Translations under genes and position numbers: made by a program
Notes under the pieces: generated by a model
Told to the model about the DNA's origin: nothing
Database searches by the model: none
Seen by the model: the letters and a program-made list of their open reading frames with translations, nothing else
In this document: piece by piece, positions 1 through 10,400 of the stretch
How the letters are laid out: each line of letters starts with the position of its first letter
Position numbering within the stretch: the stretch's first letter is position 1
Assembly (NCBI GenBank): GCA_965229355.1
Contig: OZ245869.1
Location: forward strand, 1,612,001 to 1,676,000
Direction: 5' to 3'
Source: GCA-2737725 sp965229355
Lineage (GTDB): Bacteria; Pseudomonadota; Alphaproteobacteria; Rhodospirillales; Rhodospirillaceae
Length of the DNA stretch: 64,000 bases

Positions 1-1612
1 CAAGGCGTTCGTTTTCAGCATCCAGGGCGCTGGTGGCTTCATCCAGCAGTAACACGCGCGGATCGCGCAAGATCGCACGCGCAATCGCGATGCGTTGCTT
101 TTGCCCGCCCGAAAGGCGCACACCTTTTTCGCCCAGGAAGCTCGTCATGCCATCTGGCAGTTTGGTAATGAATTCCATGGCTTGGGCTGCTTCGGCAGCG
201 GCACGCACTTCATCATCCGTTGCTTCGGGGCGGCCGTAGCGAATATTTTCTAAGGCACTCGACCCAAAGATCACTGGGTCTTGCGGCACCAAGCCAATAC
301 GCTTGCGTGCTTCACGCGGGTCAACGTCTTTCAAATTCATGCCATCAATGCGCACCAACCCACTCTGGGGGTCGTAAAACCGCAGCAGCAATTGGAACAC
401 AGTGCTTTTGCCAGCGCCCGATGGGCCCACCAGGGCCACATGCTCGCCAGGATTTACCGTCAATGACAATCCGTTCAGCGCCGCCGTATCGGGCCGTGAT
501 GGATAATGGAACGTCACATTTTCAAATGACACTTCACCACGTGCAGGTGTGGGCAATGTTTTCGGCTGCGCGGGCGGCTTAATGGCCGGATCGGTTTCTA
601 GCAATTCCACTAAGCGTTCGGTTGAGCCTGCGGCACGCTGCAAATCGCCTAATACTTCACTTAACGCGCCAACGCCACCTGCAACGGTGACAGCATAGAA
701 AATAAAGGCCGACAAATCACCCGGCGTAATCTCGCCGCTGATCACATCGCGCCCGCCACCCCACAGCACAATGGCGATTGCTCCAAACACCAGCAGAATC
801 ACAACCGAGCCCAACATGCCGCGCGCGAAAATGCGGCGCATGGCGGTTCCGAATGCGGCTTCTACTTCAGCAGCAAACTTGGCGGTATCGTGCTGCTCGT
901 GCGTGAAGGCCTGCACGGTGCGAATGGCATTCAATGTTTCTTCGCCGTACGACCCCACATCAGCCACGCGGTCTTGGCTTTCGCGCGACAGTTTGCGGAC
1001 TTTGCGGCCATACCAAATAATCGGCACCACAACCGCAGGCACCACCAGTAGCACTAATCCGGTCAGCTGCACGTTCGTAATGATCATCATCGCCACGCCG
1101 CCGATCACACTCAGCACGTTGCGAAGCGCGATAGAGAGTGACGAGCCAACAACAGTTTGCAGTAGTGTCGTGTCGGACGTTAGGCGCGACAGAATTTCGC
1201 CGGTCTTGGTGGTTTCATAAAAGCCGGGGCTTTGCTTGATCACCTGATCGAACACGGCTTTGCGCACATCGGCGACCACGCGTTCGCCGACCCATGAAAT
1301 GTAATAAAAGCGCGCGTAGGTGCCCAATGAGATGACAATGATGATACCCAGCAATACCAGGAAACCCAAATTCAGGAACGTCTGGTCGTTTGCGCTCAGG
1401 CCGCGATCAATCAGGAACTTCAAGCCGACACCGATGCTCAACGTGGCCAGTGAAGTGACCACCAGGGCGATACCCGCAAAGATCAGTTGCTTGGTATAGG
1501 GCTTCATGAAGCCCCAGGTGCGTTTCAGGTATGACAGGTTTTTGCTGCGGGGCCGATCAGGCATGCCCCAACGTCCGCCGCCGCCACTGCCGCCGTGTGG
1601 ATGATCGCTCAA
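1..1612 (-). CDS. ABC exporter, fused permease and ATPase (MsbA-like), 3' end cut by window
   Basis: This is a half-size ABC exporter in which an N-terminal six-helix transmembrane domain is fused to a nucleotide-binding domain. It would dimerise in the inner membrane and export a lipid, peptide or drug. Translating the minus strand gives a Gly-rich start, the membrane domain, then Walker A GPSGAGKST, the signature LSGGQKQR and Walker B LLLDEATSALD. The protein runs off the left edge just after Walker B, so its C-terminus is not visible. I chose the TTG at 1612 (Ser-Asp-His-Pro-His follows) because GGGGA lies upstream. An in-frame ATG at 1564 is the alternative. The gene is divergent from dinB. 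The family is certain, the substrate unknown. Confidence 0.9.
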   Translation of the reverse strand, partial: MSDHPHGGSGGGGRWGMPDRPRSKNLSYLKRTWGFMKPYTKQLIFAGIALVVTSLATLSIGVGLKFLIDRGLSANDQTFLNLGFLVLLGIIIVISLGTYARFYYISWVGERVVADVRKAVFDQVIKQSPGFYETTKTGEILSRLTSDTTLLQTVVGSSLSIALRNVLSVIGGVAMMIITNVQLTGLVLLVVPAVVVPIIWYGRKVRKLSRESQDRVADVGSYGEETLNAIRTVQAFTHEQHDTAKFAAEVEAAFGTAMRRIFARGMLGSVVILLVFGAIAIVLWGGGRDVISGEITPGDLSAFIFYAVTVAGGVGALSEVLGDLQRAAGSTERLVELLETDPAIKPPAQPKTLPTPARGEVSFENVTFHYPSRPDTAALNGLSLTVNPGEHVALVGPSGAGKSTVFQLLLRFYDPQSGLVRIDGMNLKDVDPREARKRIGLVPQDPVIFGSSALENIRYGRPEATDDEVRAAAEAAQAMEFITKLPDGMTSFLGEKGVRLSGGQKQRIAIARAILRDPRVLLLDEATSALDAENERL

Positions 1613-1779
1613 ACTGGAAATCCCCAAAAACGGCCCCAAACGCGTCTCAAATCGGGCCTCGCTTAATAATGTCCGATAGCTAAGGCGTTAACCGCAGTTT
1701 GTCATTAGGCACGGCCCTGAAAAAGCGTTGAAAAGCCGAATATTTTTTGCGCAACACCTATACGAAAATAGAGGAAATT

Positions 1780-1796
1780 GTTCAGCTGGTCTGAAC
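1780..1796. promoter_or_regulatory. inverted repeat upstream of dinB
   Basis: GTTCAG and CTGAAC are separated by five bases, ending 19 bases before the dinB start codon. It contains one LexA half site (GTTC), but the second half is inverted rather than direct, so it is not the alphaproteobacterial GTTC-N7-GTTC box. It may be an operator of another regulator or chance. Confidence 0.3.
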
Positions 1797-1815
1797 GCAC
1801 TATCTTGGGTGTGTC

Positions 1816-3099
1816 ATGACCGCGAAAAATACCAAATCTGTCGTTTCACTGTGCCGCGATTGCCTGACCGAGTTCACGCAAAGCCAGCGCAGTTGCGCAC
1901 ACTGCGGATCGGATCGGATTATAAATCACCCTGAATTAGGTGCACTCACTTTGGCGCATATTGATTGCGACGCGTTCTATGCGGCGATCGAAAAACGTGA
2001 TGATCCATCATTGGCAGATAAACCCGTTCTGATTGGTGGCGGTAAACGGGGTGTCGTTTCAACCGCCTGTTACATTGCGCGCCAGTATGGCCCGCGTTCG
2101 GCCATGCCGATGTTTAAAGCTTTGAAGATGTGTCCGCAGGCCGTGGTGATCAGGCCCAACATGGCCAAGTACGCTGAAGCCAGCAAACAAGTCCGCGCCA
2201 TTTTCGATAGTGCAACGCCCTTGGTTGAGCCGCTGTCGTTGGATGAAGCGTTTTTAGATTTAGAGGGCACGACCACGCTTTTTCAGCGCAGTCCGGCTGC
2301 AACACTGGCCTATGTCGCGCGTGAAATTGAGCGCGTAGTGGGTATAACTGTTTCAATTGGGCTCAGTTACAATAAATTTTTGGCCAAGGTTGCCTCGGAT
2401 CTGGATAAGCCGCGCGGCTTTGCAGTGATCGGCAGAGACGATGCCGTGGCGCGGTTGCATGATATGCCGATTACCAAAATTCCGGGCGTCGGGCCGTCGT
2501 TGGCGGACCGATTGAAGATCGATGGGTTTTTTAAAATCGGCGATCTCCAAGCCCGGCCCGAAGAAGAATTGGGGCTGCGGTATGGTGAAACCGGCGCCCA
2601 TCTCGCGCGCTTGGCGCGGGGCCAAGATTCGCGCCGCGTGCATATCGAGCGGGAATCCAAATCCGTGTCGTCGGAAACCACATTCGACACCGATATTGCG
2701 GATGCTGTCGAACTGCGCCGTCAACTCTGGATTCAGTCCGAACGTGTGTCCGAACGCTTGAAGAAAAGCGAACTAGCCGGGCGTGGTGTTGCCCTAAAAC
2801 TGAAAACCTCAAAATTCAAAACGGTGTCGCGCCATCAGCAGTTGCAGTCCCCCACACAACTGGCAGAAATGATATTCCGCGCGGGCGAAGCGTTGTTGCT
2901 GAAAGAAGCCAAGGGTACAAAATACCGCCTGATCGGAATTGGCGTTGATAGCTTGTGTGATGCACATTTGGCTGATCAACCCGATCTTTTCTCTGATGGG
3001 CCAAGGCATCATGTGGGCATTGAAAAAGCCATGGATGCGGTGCGGGCCAAGTTTGGGCGCAAAGCGATCGGCAAGGGCCGTGCGGCCAGAACTAAGTAA
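1816..3099 (+). CDS. dinB: DNA polymerase IV with N-terminal zinc-ribbon-like segment
   Basis: Y-family translesion DNA polymerase that extends primers past damaged bases or misaligned ends. The catalytic carboxylates sit in HIDCDAFYAAIE and SLDEAFLDLEG. The little-finger domain follows after a helix-hairpin-helix stretch (KIPGVGPSLADRL). At 427 residues it is longer than E. coli DinB (351). The extra N-terminus, about 45 residues, carries a pair of CxxC-like motifs (CRDC and CAHCG) that look like a small zinc ribbon. Start ATG at 1816 follows a weak ribosome site. No canonical LexA box was seen upstream, unlike the imu cassette later in the window. Monocistronic. Confidence 0.95.
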   Translation: MTAKNTKSVVSLCRDCLTEFTQSQRSCAHCGSDRIINHPELGALTLAHIDCDAFYAAIEKRDDPSLADKPVLIGGGKRGVVSTACYIARQYGPRSAMPMFKALKMCPQAVVIRPNMAKYAEASKQVRAIFDSATPLVEPLSLDEAFLDLEGTTTLFQRSPAATLAYVAREIERVVGITVSIGLSYNKFLAKVASDLDKPRGFAVIGRDDAVARLHDMPITKIPGVGPSLADRLKIDGFFKIGDLQARPEEELGLRYGETGAHLARLARGQDSRRVHIERESKSVSSETTFDTDIADAVELRRQLWIQSERVSERLKKSELAGRGVALKLKTSKFKTVSRHQQLQSPTQLAEMIFRAGEALLLKEAKGTKYRLIGIGVDSLCDAHLADQPDLFSDGPRHHVGIEKAMDAVRAKFGRKAIGKGRAARTK

Positions 3100-3284
3100 T
3101 CACGCCACAAAGTAATCGCGCTCTTCAGTGCAATCACATTGAAATGCCCACATTGGCGTCCTATACCCCATCACAAATGAATGTGGATGCGCTGATACTC
3201 ACTCCACATAATCCCCAGAATCCCCCTGCTCTGGTCCTGCATTATCAGGTGAAGCAGGGACGTTCTTTGTTGGAGTAGACCCTC

Positions 3285-3965
3285 ATGGATATGAAGGGCG
3301 AGTCCCTCATCCCCGTCCCACGGCAAGCTGTGTGGGAAGCCTTGAACAATCTTGATGTCCTAAAGGCTGCGATCCCAGGGTGCGAGACAATCAATCGTCT
3401 TTCGCCCACTGAAATCGAAGCAACCGTCACCGCCAAAATTGGTCCCGTGAAAGCCACGTTCAAAGGCTTAGTGACGCTGTCTGAAATCGATCCGCCGAAC
3501 GGCTACACCATTCGGGGTGAAGGTAAGGGCGGTGCCGCAGGGTTTGCAAAAGGCGGTGCAAAAGTGCGGTTATCTGATGCGCCTGGCGGCACGATACTGA
3601 GTTACGATGTTGATGCAGCTGTGGGCGGTAAGCTCGCACAAATTGGTGCGCGCCTCATTGACTCAACCGCGAAAAAACTTGCCGATGATTTTTTCCAAAA
3701 ATTCGGTCAACTCGCCGCCGCAAAAGCCGATAATGCGCTGTTGCCGGATACGCCTAAGCCAACGCAATCAGAACGCGAAGATGCTGTGCAAACCACAATG
3801 ACACCGCCGAATGCTTCCGCTAACGTTACGAAGCCGTTTGCTGGTGCGCCACCCAGCACGTTGAAGTTCGATGCGCCCGAATACAACACGGCAGTGCTTT
3901 GGGTTTTTGGCATTATGATTGTGGCAATGCTGGTGGGTTTAGTAGTGGTTGGATTCTTGCGATGA
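3285..3965 (+). CDS. coxG: CoxG-family SRPBCC protein (CO dehydrogenase subunit G type)
   Basis: A 226-residue protein with an N-terminal SRPBCC (START-like) domain of the CoxG family, recognisable from the opening GESLIPVPRQAVWEALNN and the pattern IPGCETINRLSPTEIEATV. The family accompanies molybdenum hydroxylases of the CO dehydrogenase/xanthine dehydrogenase class and is thought to help recruit or assemble the enzyme at the membrane. A single C-terminal helix (residues about 200-223, rich in Val, Met and Ile) would anchor it. The stop overlaps the next gene by four bases (ATGA), so it is translationally coupled to the 2Fe-2S subunit. The substrate of the enzyme is unknown. Confidence 0.9.
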   Translation: MDMKGESLIPVPRQAVWEALNNLDVLKAAIPGCETINRLSPTEIEATVTAKIGPVKATFKGLVTLSEIDPPNGYTIRGEGKGGAAGFAKGGAKVRLSDAPGGTILSYDVDAAVGGKLAQIGARLIDSTAKKLADDFFQKFGQLAAAKADNALLPDTPKPTQSEREDAVQTTMTPPNASANVTKPFAGAPPSTLKFDAPEYNTAVLWVFGIMIVAMLVGLVVVGFLR

Positions 3966-4444
3966 TGAAAGTTGCGATCACGGTCAACGGCAAGACACAC
4001 AATGCTGAGGTTGAGTCGCGTACGTTATTGGTCGAGTTCTTGCGTCAGCAATTGAATCTCACTGGCACGCACGTCGGTTGCGATACCAGTCAATGTGGCG
4101 CTTGCACGGTGCATCTAAACGGCAAACCTGTGAAATCATGCACCATGCTGGCCGCGCAAGCTGATGGTCTCAGCGTCACTACCATTGAAGGTGTCGCCAC
4201 GGACGATGACATGCATCCGATGCAAGCCGCCTTCAAAGAGTGCCATGGCTTACAATGTGGTTTCTGCACACCCGGCATGGTGATGACCGCCTTGGGTATT
4301 GCGGAACGTCACAAGAACGATCAGATCGACGAAGCCACAGTGCGTCACGAACTTGAAGGCAATCTGTGCCGCTGCACGGGTTATCAAGGTATCGTGAATG
4401 CCGTGCTGTTGGGCGCGAAGAACATGGGCGTAAAGGTTGCGTAA
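3962..4444 (+). CDS. coxS: 2Fe-2S small subunit of a molybdenum hydroxylase (CoxS-like)
   Basis: A 160-residue iron-sulfur subunit of a CO/xanthine dehydrogenase-type enzyme that passes electrons from the molybdenum site to FAD. The plant-ferredoxin-type cluster ligands are in CDTSQCGACTVH with the distal Cys in KSCTML. The second, helical-domain cluster ligands are in CGFCTPGM and CRCTGYQ. Length matches the family. Start ATG at 3962 overlaps the coxG stop, and a second ATG follows immediately at 3965. The FAD subunit begins two bases after the stop. The catalytic large subunit is not in the window. Confidence 0.93.
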   Translation: MMKVAITVNGKTHNAEVESRTLLVEFLRQQLNLTGTHVGCDTSQCGACTVHLNGKPVKSCTMLAAQADGLSVTTIEGVATDDDMHPMQAAFKECHGLQCGFCTPGMVMTALGIAERHKNDQIDEATVRHELEGNLCRCTGYQGIVNAVLLGAKNMGVKVA

Positions 4445-4446
4445 CC

Positions 4447-5241
4447 ATGTACAATTTTGAATACATCACACCCAAATCTGTCGCAGATGCTGTCGCACAA
4501 CGCACAAGCAACGATGATGCAAGCTATCTCGCTGGCGGCATGACGCTGATCCCAACGTTGAAACAACGTCTAGCCCAACCCAGCGCTTTGTTGGATTTGG
4601 GGCAGATTGCGGATCTAAAAGGCATCACCGTTGAGAGCGGCTCAATTATCATTGGCGCCATGACATGCCATGCTGATGTGGCTGCGTCAGTTGATGTACG
4701 CAAACACATACCGGCATTGGCTGACTTGGCGGCATCCATTGGTGATCCGCAGGTGCGCAATCGCGGCACGCTCGGTGGGTCGATTGCCAACAATGATCCG
4801 TCGGCCGATTATCCGGCAGCCGTTGTTGGGCTGAATGCCTCCGTACACACCAACACACGTACAATTGCAGCCGACGATTTTTTCACCAACCTATTCGAGA
4901 CGGCTCTCGAACCAGGTGAATTGGTCGTGAAAGTTTCGTTTCCAATCCCGAAACGCGCAGCTTACGCCAAGTTCCGTAACCCCGCATCGCGTTATGCGGT
5001 GGTTGGTGTGATGGTTGCTGAAACGTCAGGCGGTATTCGTGTTGCTGTCACGGGTGCTGGGGCATGTGCGTTCCGCGTTACAGAAATGGAAACTGCGTTG
5101 ACCGCAGCGTTTGCGGCGGATGTAATTAAACACGTTGCCATTCCTGCTGATGACCTGAACAACGATATGCACGCCACCGCTGAATATCGCGCCAATTTGG
5201 TGAATGTTCTAGCGCGCCGTGCTGTCGCGGCGATTGCATAA
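4447..5241 (+). CDS. coxM: FAD-binding medium subunit of a molybdenum hydroxylase (CoxM-like)
   Basis: A 264-residue FAD-binding subunit (FAD_binding_5 plus CO_deh_flav_C domains). The flavin-binding motifs are LAGGMTLIP near residue 32 and the stretch IGDPQVRNRGTLGGSIANNDPSADYPAA around residues 97-120, both diagnostic. Start ATG at 4447 lies two bases after the coxS stop and fits the usual N-terminus (MYNFEYITPKSV). A longer in-frame reading to 4366 would overlap coxS and is unlikely. Normally this is followed or preceded by the Mo-binding large subunit; here a DsbA-family gene follows eight bases downstream instead. Confidence 0.92.
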   Translation: MYNFEYITPKSVADAVAQRTSNDDASYLAGGMTLIPTLKQRLAQPSALLDLGQIADLKGITVESGSIIIGAMTCHADVAASVDVRKHIPALADLAASIGDPQVRNRGTLGGSIANNDPSADYPAAVVGLNASVHTNTRTIAADDFFTNLFETALEPGELVVKVSFPIPKRAAYAKFRNPASRYAVVGVMVAETSGGIRVAVTGAGACAFRVTEMETALTAAFAADVIKHVAIPADDLNNDMHATAEYRANLVNVLARRAVAAIA

Positions 5242-5249
5242 GGACACGC

Positions 5250-5852
5250 ATGGCCAGCCCCATCACATTCTATTTCGACTTTAATTCCACTTTCTCATAC
5301 ATCGCGATTCACAAGATCGACGAACTCGCCGCGAAATATGGACGGACTGTTGATTGGCGTGTGATTTCGTTGGGGCATTTGTTTCATGCGCAGAACATTG
5401 TTCCACCGCCCACAATTCCAGCGAAGTTCAAATACCTCGCCCATGACTTTACGCGCAGTTGCCAATTTGCAGGACTGCCAAGCGCTCTGCCTGCCAGCTT
5501 CCCGCCCGATGTAAAATTCTCGCGGCTGATGTTCTGGGCGCTCAAAGCCAAAGACGAAACCACGGCACGTGAATTTGCGAAAACCATTTCCGGCGCCATT
5601 TTTGGACGCGGGGAAGAGGTTGTTACACCGGAGCAGATCGCAAAAGTTTGCAGTCATATCCCCAGCGTGACAGTTGATGCCATTCAAGCCGCCGCAACCG
5701 ACAGCACAGCAAAGCGCGCCATCATTTCAGCATTAGAAGCTGCGATTGCAGATGGCATGGTTGGCGCTCCCTTTTTTGTGGTGGATGGCGAGCCCTTCTG
5801 GGGCGCTGACCGTATGGACCAGTTAGAGCACCGTTTGGCTAAACCAAAATAA
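5250..5852 (+). CDS. DsbA-family protein, 2-hydroxychromene-2-carboxylate isomerase-like
   Basis: A 200-residue thioredoxin-fold protein of the HCCA isomerase/kappa-GST family. It opens with ITFYFDFNSTFSYIAIHKI, in which a Ser replaces the redox Cys pair, as in NahD-type glutathione-dependent isomerases. The C-terminal FFVVDGEPFWGADRMDQLE is the conserved cis-Pro and substrate region. NahD works in naphthalene degradation, but many relatives have unknown aromatic or conjugated substrates. It starts eight bases after coxM and probably belongs to the same transcript, which hints that the Cox-like hydroxylase and this enzyme share an aromatic or heterocyclic pathway (inference). Confidence 0.85.
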   Translation: MASPITFYFDFNSTFSYIAIHKIDELAAKYGRTVDWRVISLGHLFHAQNIVPPPTIPAKFKYLAHDFTRSCQFAGLPSALPASFPPDVKFSRLMFWALKAKDETTAREFAKTISGAIFGRGEEVVTPEQIAKVCSHIPSVTVDAIQAAATDSTAKRAIISALEAAIADGMVGAPFFVVDGEPFWGADRMDQLEHRLAKPK

Positions 5853-5944
5853 TAACGCTCGATTGGTGAACTTACGCTAGTTGGGGGTGGCTTAAGCGCG
5901 TTTCACTTCTCTATCATCTGCACCGTCAATACGGGGTGGGTTTC

Positions 5945-7456
5945 ATGATCGGCGTGTTCGTTCGCATATTTGCAGTAAGCGCTTTTCTGGCGGCCTCAGC
6001 CGCGCATGCAACCACGCTTAAAATCGCATCGGCCTCACATCCACCAGCACTTGGTAATCCCTATGGTTCGATTGCGCAGTCGGCCAGCCATACACGCACA
6101 ACAATCCTAGATGGTTTAACACGCATTGGTCCTGGGGGCGCATTGCAGCCTGCTCTGGCTTTGTCATGGGAACCAATCGACAAAGTCACATGGCGCTTCA
6201 AGCTGCGGCCCAATGTGTTCTTCTCGAACGGCGAGCCGTTTAATGCCGCGACAGTGAAGTTCGCAATTGATTGGTTGAAAACACCTGAAGCGCAAAGCCA
6301 ATTGATGGCTACTGAAATGCGCGGAATCACCGCGGCACGCGTGGTCGATGATCTGACAGTCGATTTGATTACGGCTCAAACCGATGCCGTATTACCCAAA
6401 CGCATGACGTTGATCTTGATGGTCGCACCACAGGCGTGGACCAAAATGGGTGTTGAAGGTTTCACACAAACGCCTGTTGGAACGGGCGCCTATGTTTTGA
6501 AAGACTGGGGCTTAAGCACGGGCAAAACCGTGATTGAAGCCAATCCAAAATCCTGGCGGGCGCCTAAAAATATAGACCGCGTTGAGCTTTATCCGCTGAA
6601 AGAAGCGGTCAGCCGTATGCAGGCGCTGACCAGCGGTAAAGTCGATATGACCCAAGGCTTGGGGCCAGAAGATGTCGAATTGGTGAAAGCAGACGGCTTC
6701 AATATTTATATCGAGCAACAGCCCCAAATCATGACATTGGCCCTGCGCAACACAGAAGTCGCTGGCCCAGCGTTACGCGATGTCCGTGTGCGCCAGGCCT
6801 TGAACTATGCGGTTGATAAAGACGCCATTGCAAAAGTTATTTTGCGCGGTACCGCACAGCCCGCCGGACAAGGCGCTATTCCAGGTGTGACCGGCTACAA
6901 CCCGAACATCGCGCCCTACCCACGCGATGTCGCAAAAGCCAAAGCACTGTTGGCAGACGCGGGTTACAGCAAAGGCTTAAAGCTTGTTGCGCGTGTTGGT
7001 TTGTCTGGCCCTACGGAAGCGCCTGCAATTTTCCAGAAGGTCGCAACCGATTTAGCTGAGGTTGGTGTTACGCTAGAACTGCGCCCCATCCTGCCCCAAG
7101 ACTGGGTCCGCATGTACAGCAGCGGTGACTGGGGTGGCGCAGATGTTATTTCAGCAACCTGGAATTCAGCCTCCTATCACGACACGATTCGGGCCATAGA
7201 GCAGTACTCGTGCCGCAAGCCTGGCGTACTGTTCTGTGCGCCAGAGATTGAACCGATGATTGACGCCAGCAATGCTGAACTTAATCCGGCCGCGCGTGAG
7301 AAAATCTTACAAGACACAATGGCGAAGCTGCACGATCTGGCCCCGACAATTTTCCTGGTCAACTTCACCAGCGTTTATGCCTTCACCAATAAAGTGAACA
7401 CTGTGGTCTTGGGGTCGCAAGGCCTGTTGTTTGAAGAGATGGCGCTGAAAGAATAG
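5945..7456 (+). CDS. ABC transporter periplasmic binding protein, family 5 (peptide/nickel type)
   Basis: A 503-residue solute-binding protein of SBP family 5 (DppA/OppA/NikA fold). The signal peptide is residues 1-23 and cleaves after SAAHA. Family landmarks are the early RTTILDGLTRIG, the stretch LRPNVFFSNGEPFNAATVKFAIDW cut across residues about 75-95, and RDVRVRQALNYAVDKDAIAK near residue 278. I chose ATG 5945 because a GGGGTGGG ribosome site precedes it; a GTG at 5936 is also in frame. No permease or ATPase gene is adjacent, so it is an orphan binding protein here. The ligand cannot be read from sequence. Confidence 0.9.
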   Translation: MIGVFVRIFAVSAFLAASAAHATTLKIASASHPPALGNPYGSIAQSASHTRTTILDGLTRIGPGGALQPALALSWEPIDKVTWRFKLRPNVFFSNGEPFNAATVKFAIDWLKTPEAQSQLMATEMRGITAARVVDDLTVDLITAQTDAVLPKRMTLILMVAPQAWTKMGVEGFTQTPVGTGAYVLKDWGLSTGKTVIEANPKSWRAPKNIDRVELYPLKEAVSRMQALTSGKVDMTQGLGPEDVELVKADGFNIYIEQQPQIMTLALRNTEVAGPALRDVRVRQALNYAVDKDAIAKVILRGTAQPAGQGAIPGVTGYNPNIAPYPRDVAKAKALLADAGYSKGLKLVARVGLSGPTEAPAIFQKVATDLAEVGVTLELRPILPQDWVRMYSSGDWGGADVISATWNSASYHDTIRAIEQYSCRKPGVLFCAPEIEPMIDASNAELNPAAREKILQDTMAKLHDLAPTIFLVNFTSVYAFTNKVNTVVLGSQGLLFEEMALKE

Positions 7457-7481
7457 TGCGGATTAAAGAAAGAATGACAGG

Positions 7482-10400
7482 TTATGCTGCGCTTACTTTT
7501 TGTGAAGAACGTCGCTCTATAACCTTGCGCAATTTCTCAGCCAATTGCTGACGCCGGAATGGCTTGCTGATGAGTTGGATGCCAGGGTCTAAACGGCCTT
7601 GGTGCACAATGGCATCTTCTGTGTAGCCCGACATGTACAAGATGGCGATGTCTGGCATCCGTTGCTTTACACTGTCGGCCAGCTGCTTGCCGTTCATCAT
7701 CCCAGCCAGCACCACGTCAGTCAGTAGAATGTCAGGCTGCAATCCGTCATCAAGTGCGGCTAAAGCCTCGGCTGCGCCATTACAGGCCGTGACGGTATAT
7801 CCCAGGTCTTCCAACGTGGCCGCGACAAATTCCCGCACCATATCCTCGTCTTCCACCATCAAGACTTTTTCAGTTCCCTTCGGTGCAGCTTTAACTGTGC
7901 CGTCCACTTTCGCGGCAATAACGTCATCTTTTCCGCGCGGCAGGAAAATCTTCACTGTCGTGCCGATGCCGACTTCACTGTAGATGCGAACATGGCCGCC
8001 TGATTGTTTGACGTAACCAAACACCATGCTTAAGCCCAAACCCGTGCCGCGACCGGGTTCTTTGGTCGTAAAGAACGGATCAAACGCTTTGGCCAACACA
8101 GAGGCTGGCATGCCAGTGCCCGTATCCGTCAGCGCCAAAAGCACATATTGGCCCGAGGGAATGTCGGCTTGTTGGGCATAGTCATCGTTAAGGTCTGCGT
8201 TGCTGACCTCTAATGTCAATTTTCCACCTTCAGGCATGGCATCGCGCGCATTAATAACCAAGTTCAGAAGGGAATTTTCCAACTGTACCGGGTCTACGTT
8301 GGCAGACCACAGATCAGCAGCCTGAACTACCTCCATATCAATGTTTTCGTTCAGCGTTCGGCGCAGCAAGCTTTCCATCTCTGAAACAAGTTCACCGATT
8401 TTAGTTGTGCGCGGGGCTAACGGCTGACGACGGGCAAACGCCAACAAGCGTTTGATCAAATCGCTAGCGCGGCGGGCAGCACCCATAATTAAATTCGCAG
8501 AGCGTTGCGCTGGTCCCGTATCACCTTCCAACAATTCAGACAAAATGTCGGCATTGCCGATAATTACGGTCAGCAAATTGTTGAAATCGTGTGCGACGCC
8601 GCCGGTCAGTTGCCCGACTGCATCCATTTTTTGGGCTTGGCGTAACCGGTCTTCTGCGTCACGTCGCGCCGTCACATCGCGAATATAAACCGTTAAACCA
8701 CTATCGGTCGGAAATGCGCATACCTCAATTTTCCGAGATATACCGGCAGACGTCAGGATCGAATCCTCAAACTCAACAGGCGTGCGTGTTTCCATGCAAC
8801 GCTGCAAGTAGCCGTTATTGGCTTGGATGCCCTCGCTGAATTTGGGGCGTTCAGACAGAACACTCCAGAATGTACGGCCCAGCGTTTCTGCTTTTGTCAG
8901 TCCGGTAATCTCTGTGAACCGATCATTGATAAATGTGTATTTCCAATCCTGGCTCAAGACTGCAACACCATCCGACATCGATGTAATGATGCCAGCAATT
9001 TTAGAGTTGATTTGCGCCGTCTCAGCGGCCGATTCCATCGCCTCGTCGGTCAGGCGTAACGAGTCGAGCGCGATTGAAATTACGTTGGCGATTTGAATCA
9101 CAATGGCTTCATCAGCCGCGTCGTATTCACCTTCAATGCGGTCTGATAACTGAATAAGACCGAAATTCTTGCCCTCGGCACCGCGCAACGGTGCGGCAAG
9201 CCAGCCGCGCATGGGCGGGTGGCGATCCCCGGCCACACCAAAGCTTTGCCAGGCCGGATGACTTTCCAATTCGGCCTGCGTCATGCGCATGACTTGGTTG
9301 GTTTCGGTGACAATGCGGTAAATGCCAGACCCATTAGGTGTTTCAGCATATTCTTTCCACGCCGCATACTTATCTGACAACGACGCTATATGGATGCTCT
9401 GCGCAAAATCGCCGCTTCGATTAAAGCTGATTACGGCCTGATGGCTTGGAATGAGGTTGCGCGCTAATTCGGTCGCGCGCTTCAGCAATACATCACGATT
9501 ACGAATGGCAAAAACATCAGCAAATGCAGTCGCCAAATGCTCTAGCCGCTCAGCATAATCGCTTTGGATACGGGCTTCGCGCTTAATGCCTGTACGGACT
9601 GTGACCGCAGCAATCAGCAAAATGACGGCGAAAGTTATAAGCCCAATGGCTTGAATGACGACACCGCGCCACCATGGGGCCAAAATATCGTCCATGTCAC
9701 CGACAACATACGCGATGATGGGCGTTCCCGGCACTTGCCGGTATGCGGTGTAGCGTGCCCCCCGATCTGGGGTCGGGGCCGTCTCAACAATACCCGCAGC
9801 GGGATTTGAGACAACAATATTGGCGAAGCTGCTGCCGGCGTAACTGCGTCCGAAATAAGTATCGCTGTCAGGGACGCGCGCCATGATGGTGCCGTCGATA
9901 TGCAATAAGCCTACGGCACCGCGCTCTCCTACTTTTAGTGCGCGCATGAAACTTTCCAGCCAATCGATGGAGTAGGTGGCCTGAATATATCCAGCCAATG
10001 TCCCATCAGTTTTTTGTAAGCTGCGGATCATCACGAACACGCGCTGCCCTTTGGCGGGGCCGTAATTGGCAATGAAGGGCGAAGATACAAATAAGCCGCT
10101 GCGTTCAATTTCCGACACCGCTTTGCTGCGCGCAGTGATGGCGAGGTCTAAGCCCTCTGGCGGAAGATCGAACGAGCCGTGCAGCACTTTACCTTGCGGA
10201 TCGATGACGAAGAATTGATACACACCGCGCATTGCTTCTGCGCGACGGCGCAACAAAGAATCTGTTTCTGCGCGTAAAGAAACATCACCCAGCCGTTCAA
10301 TATCGATCGTTGTGGCTAATGCTTTCAGCGCCTGGTCAGCTGCTTCAACAGACTGATGGGTATGCTCCATCGTGATCTCAGCGAGATTGCCTGCTTCGCG

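Noticed and set aside
1780..1796. LexA box ahead of dinB
   Set aside because: The halves are inverted with a different spacing; it is not GTTC-N7-GTTC.
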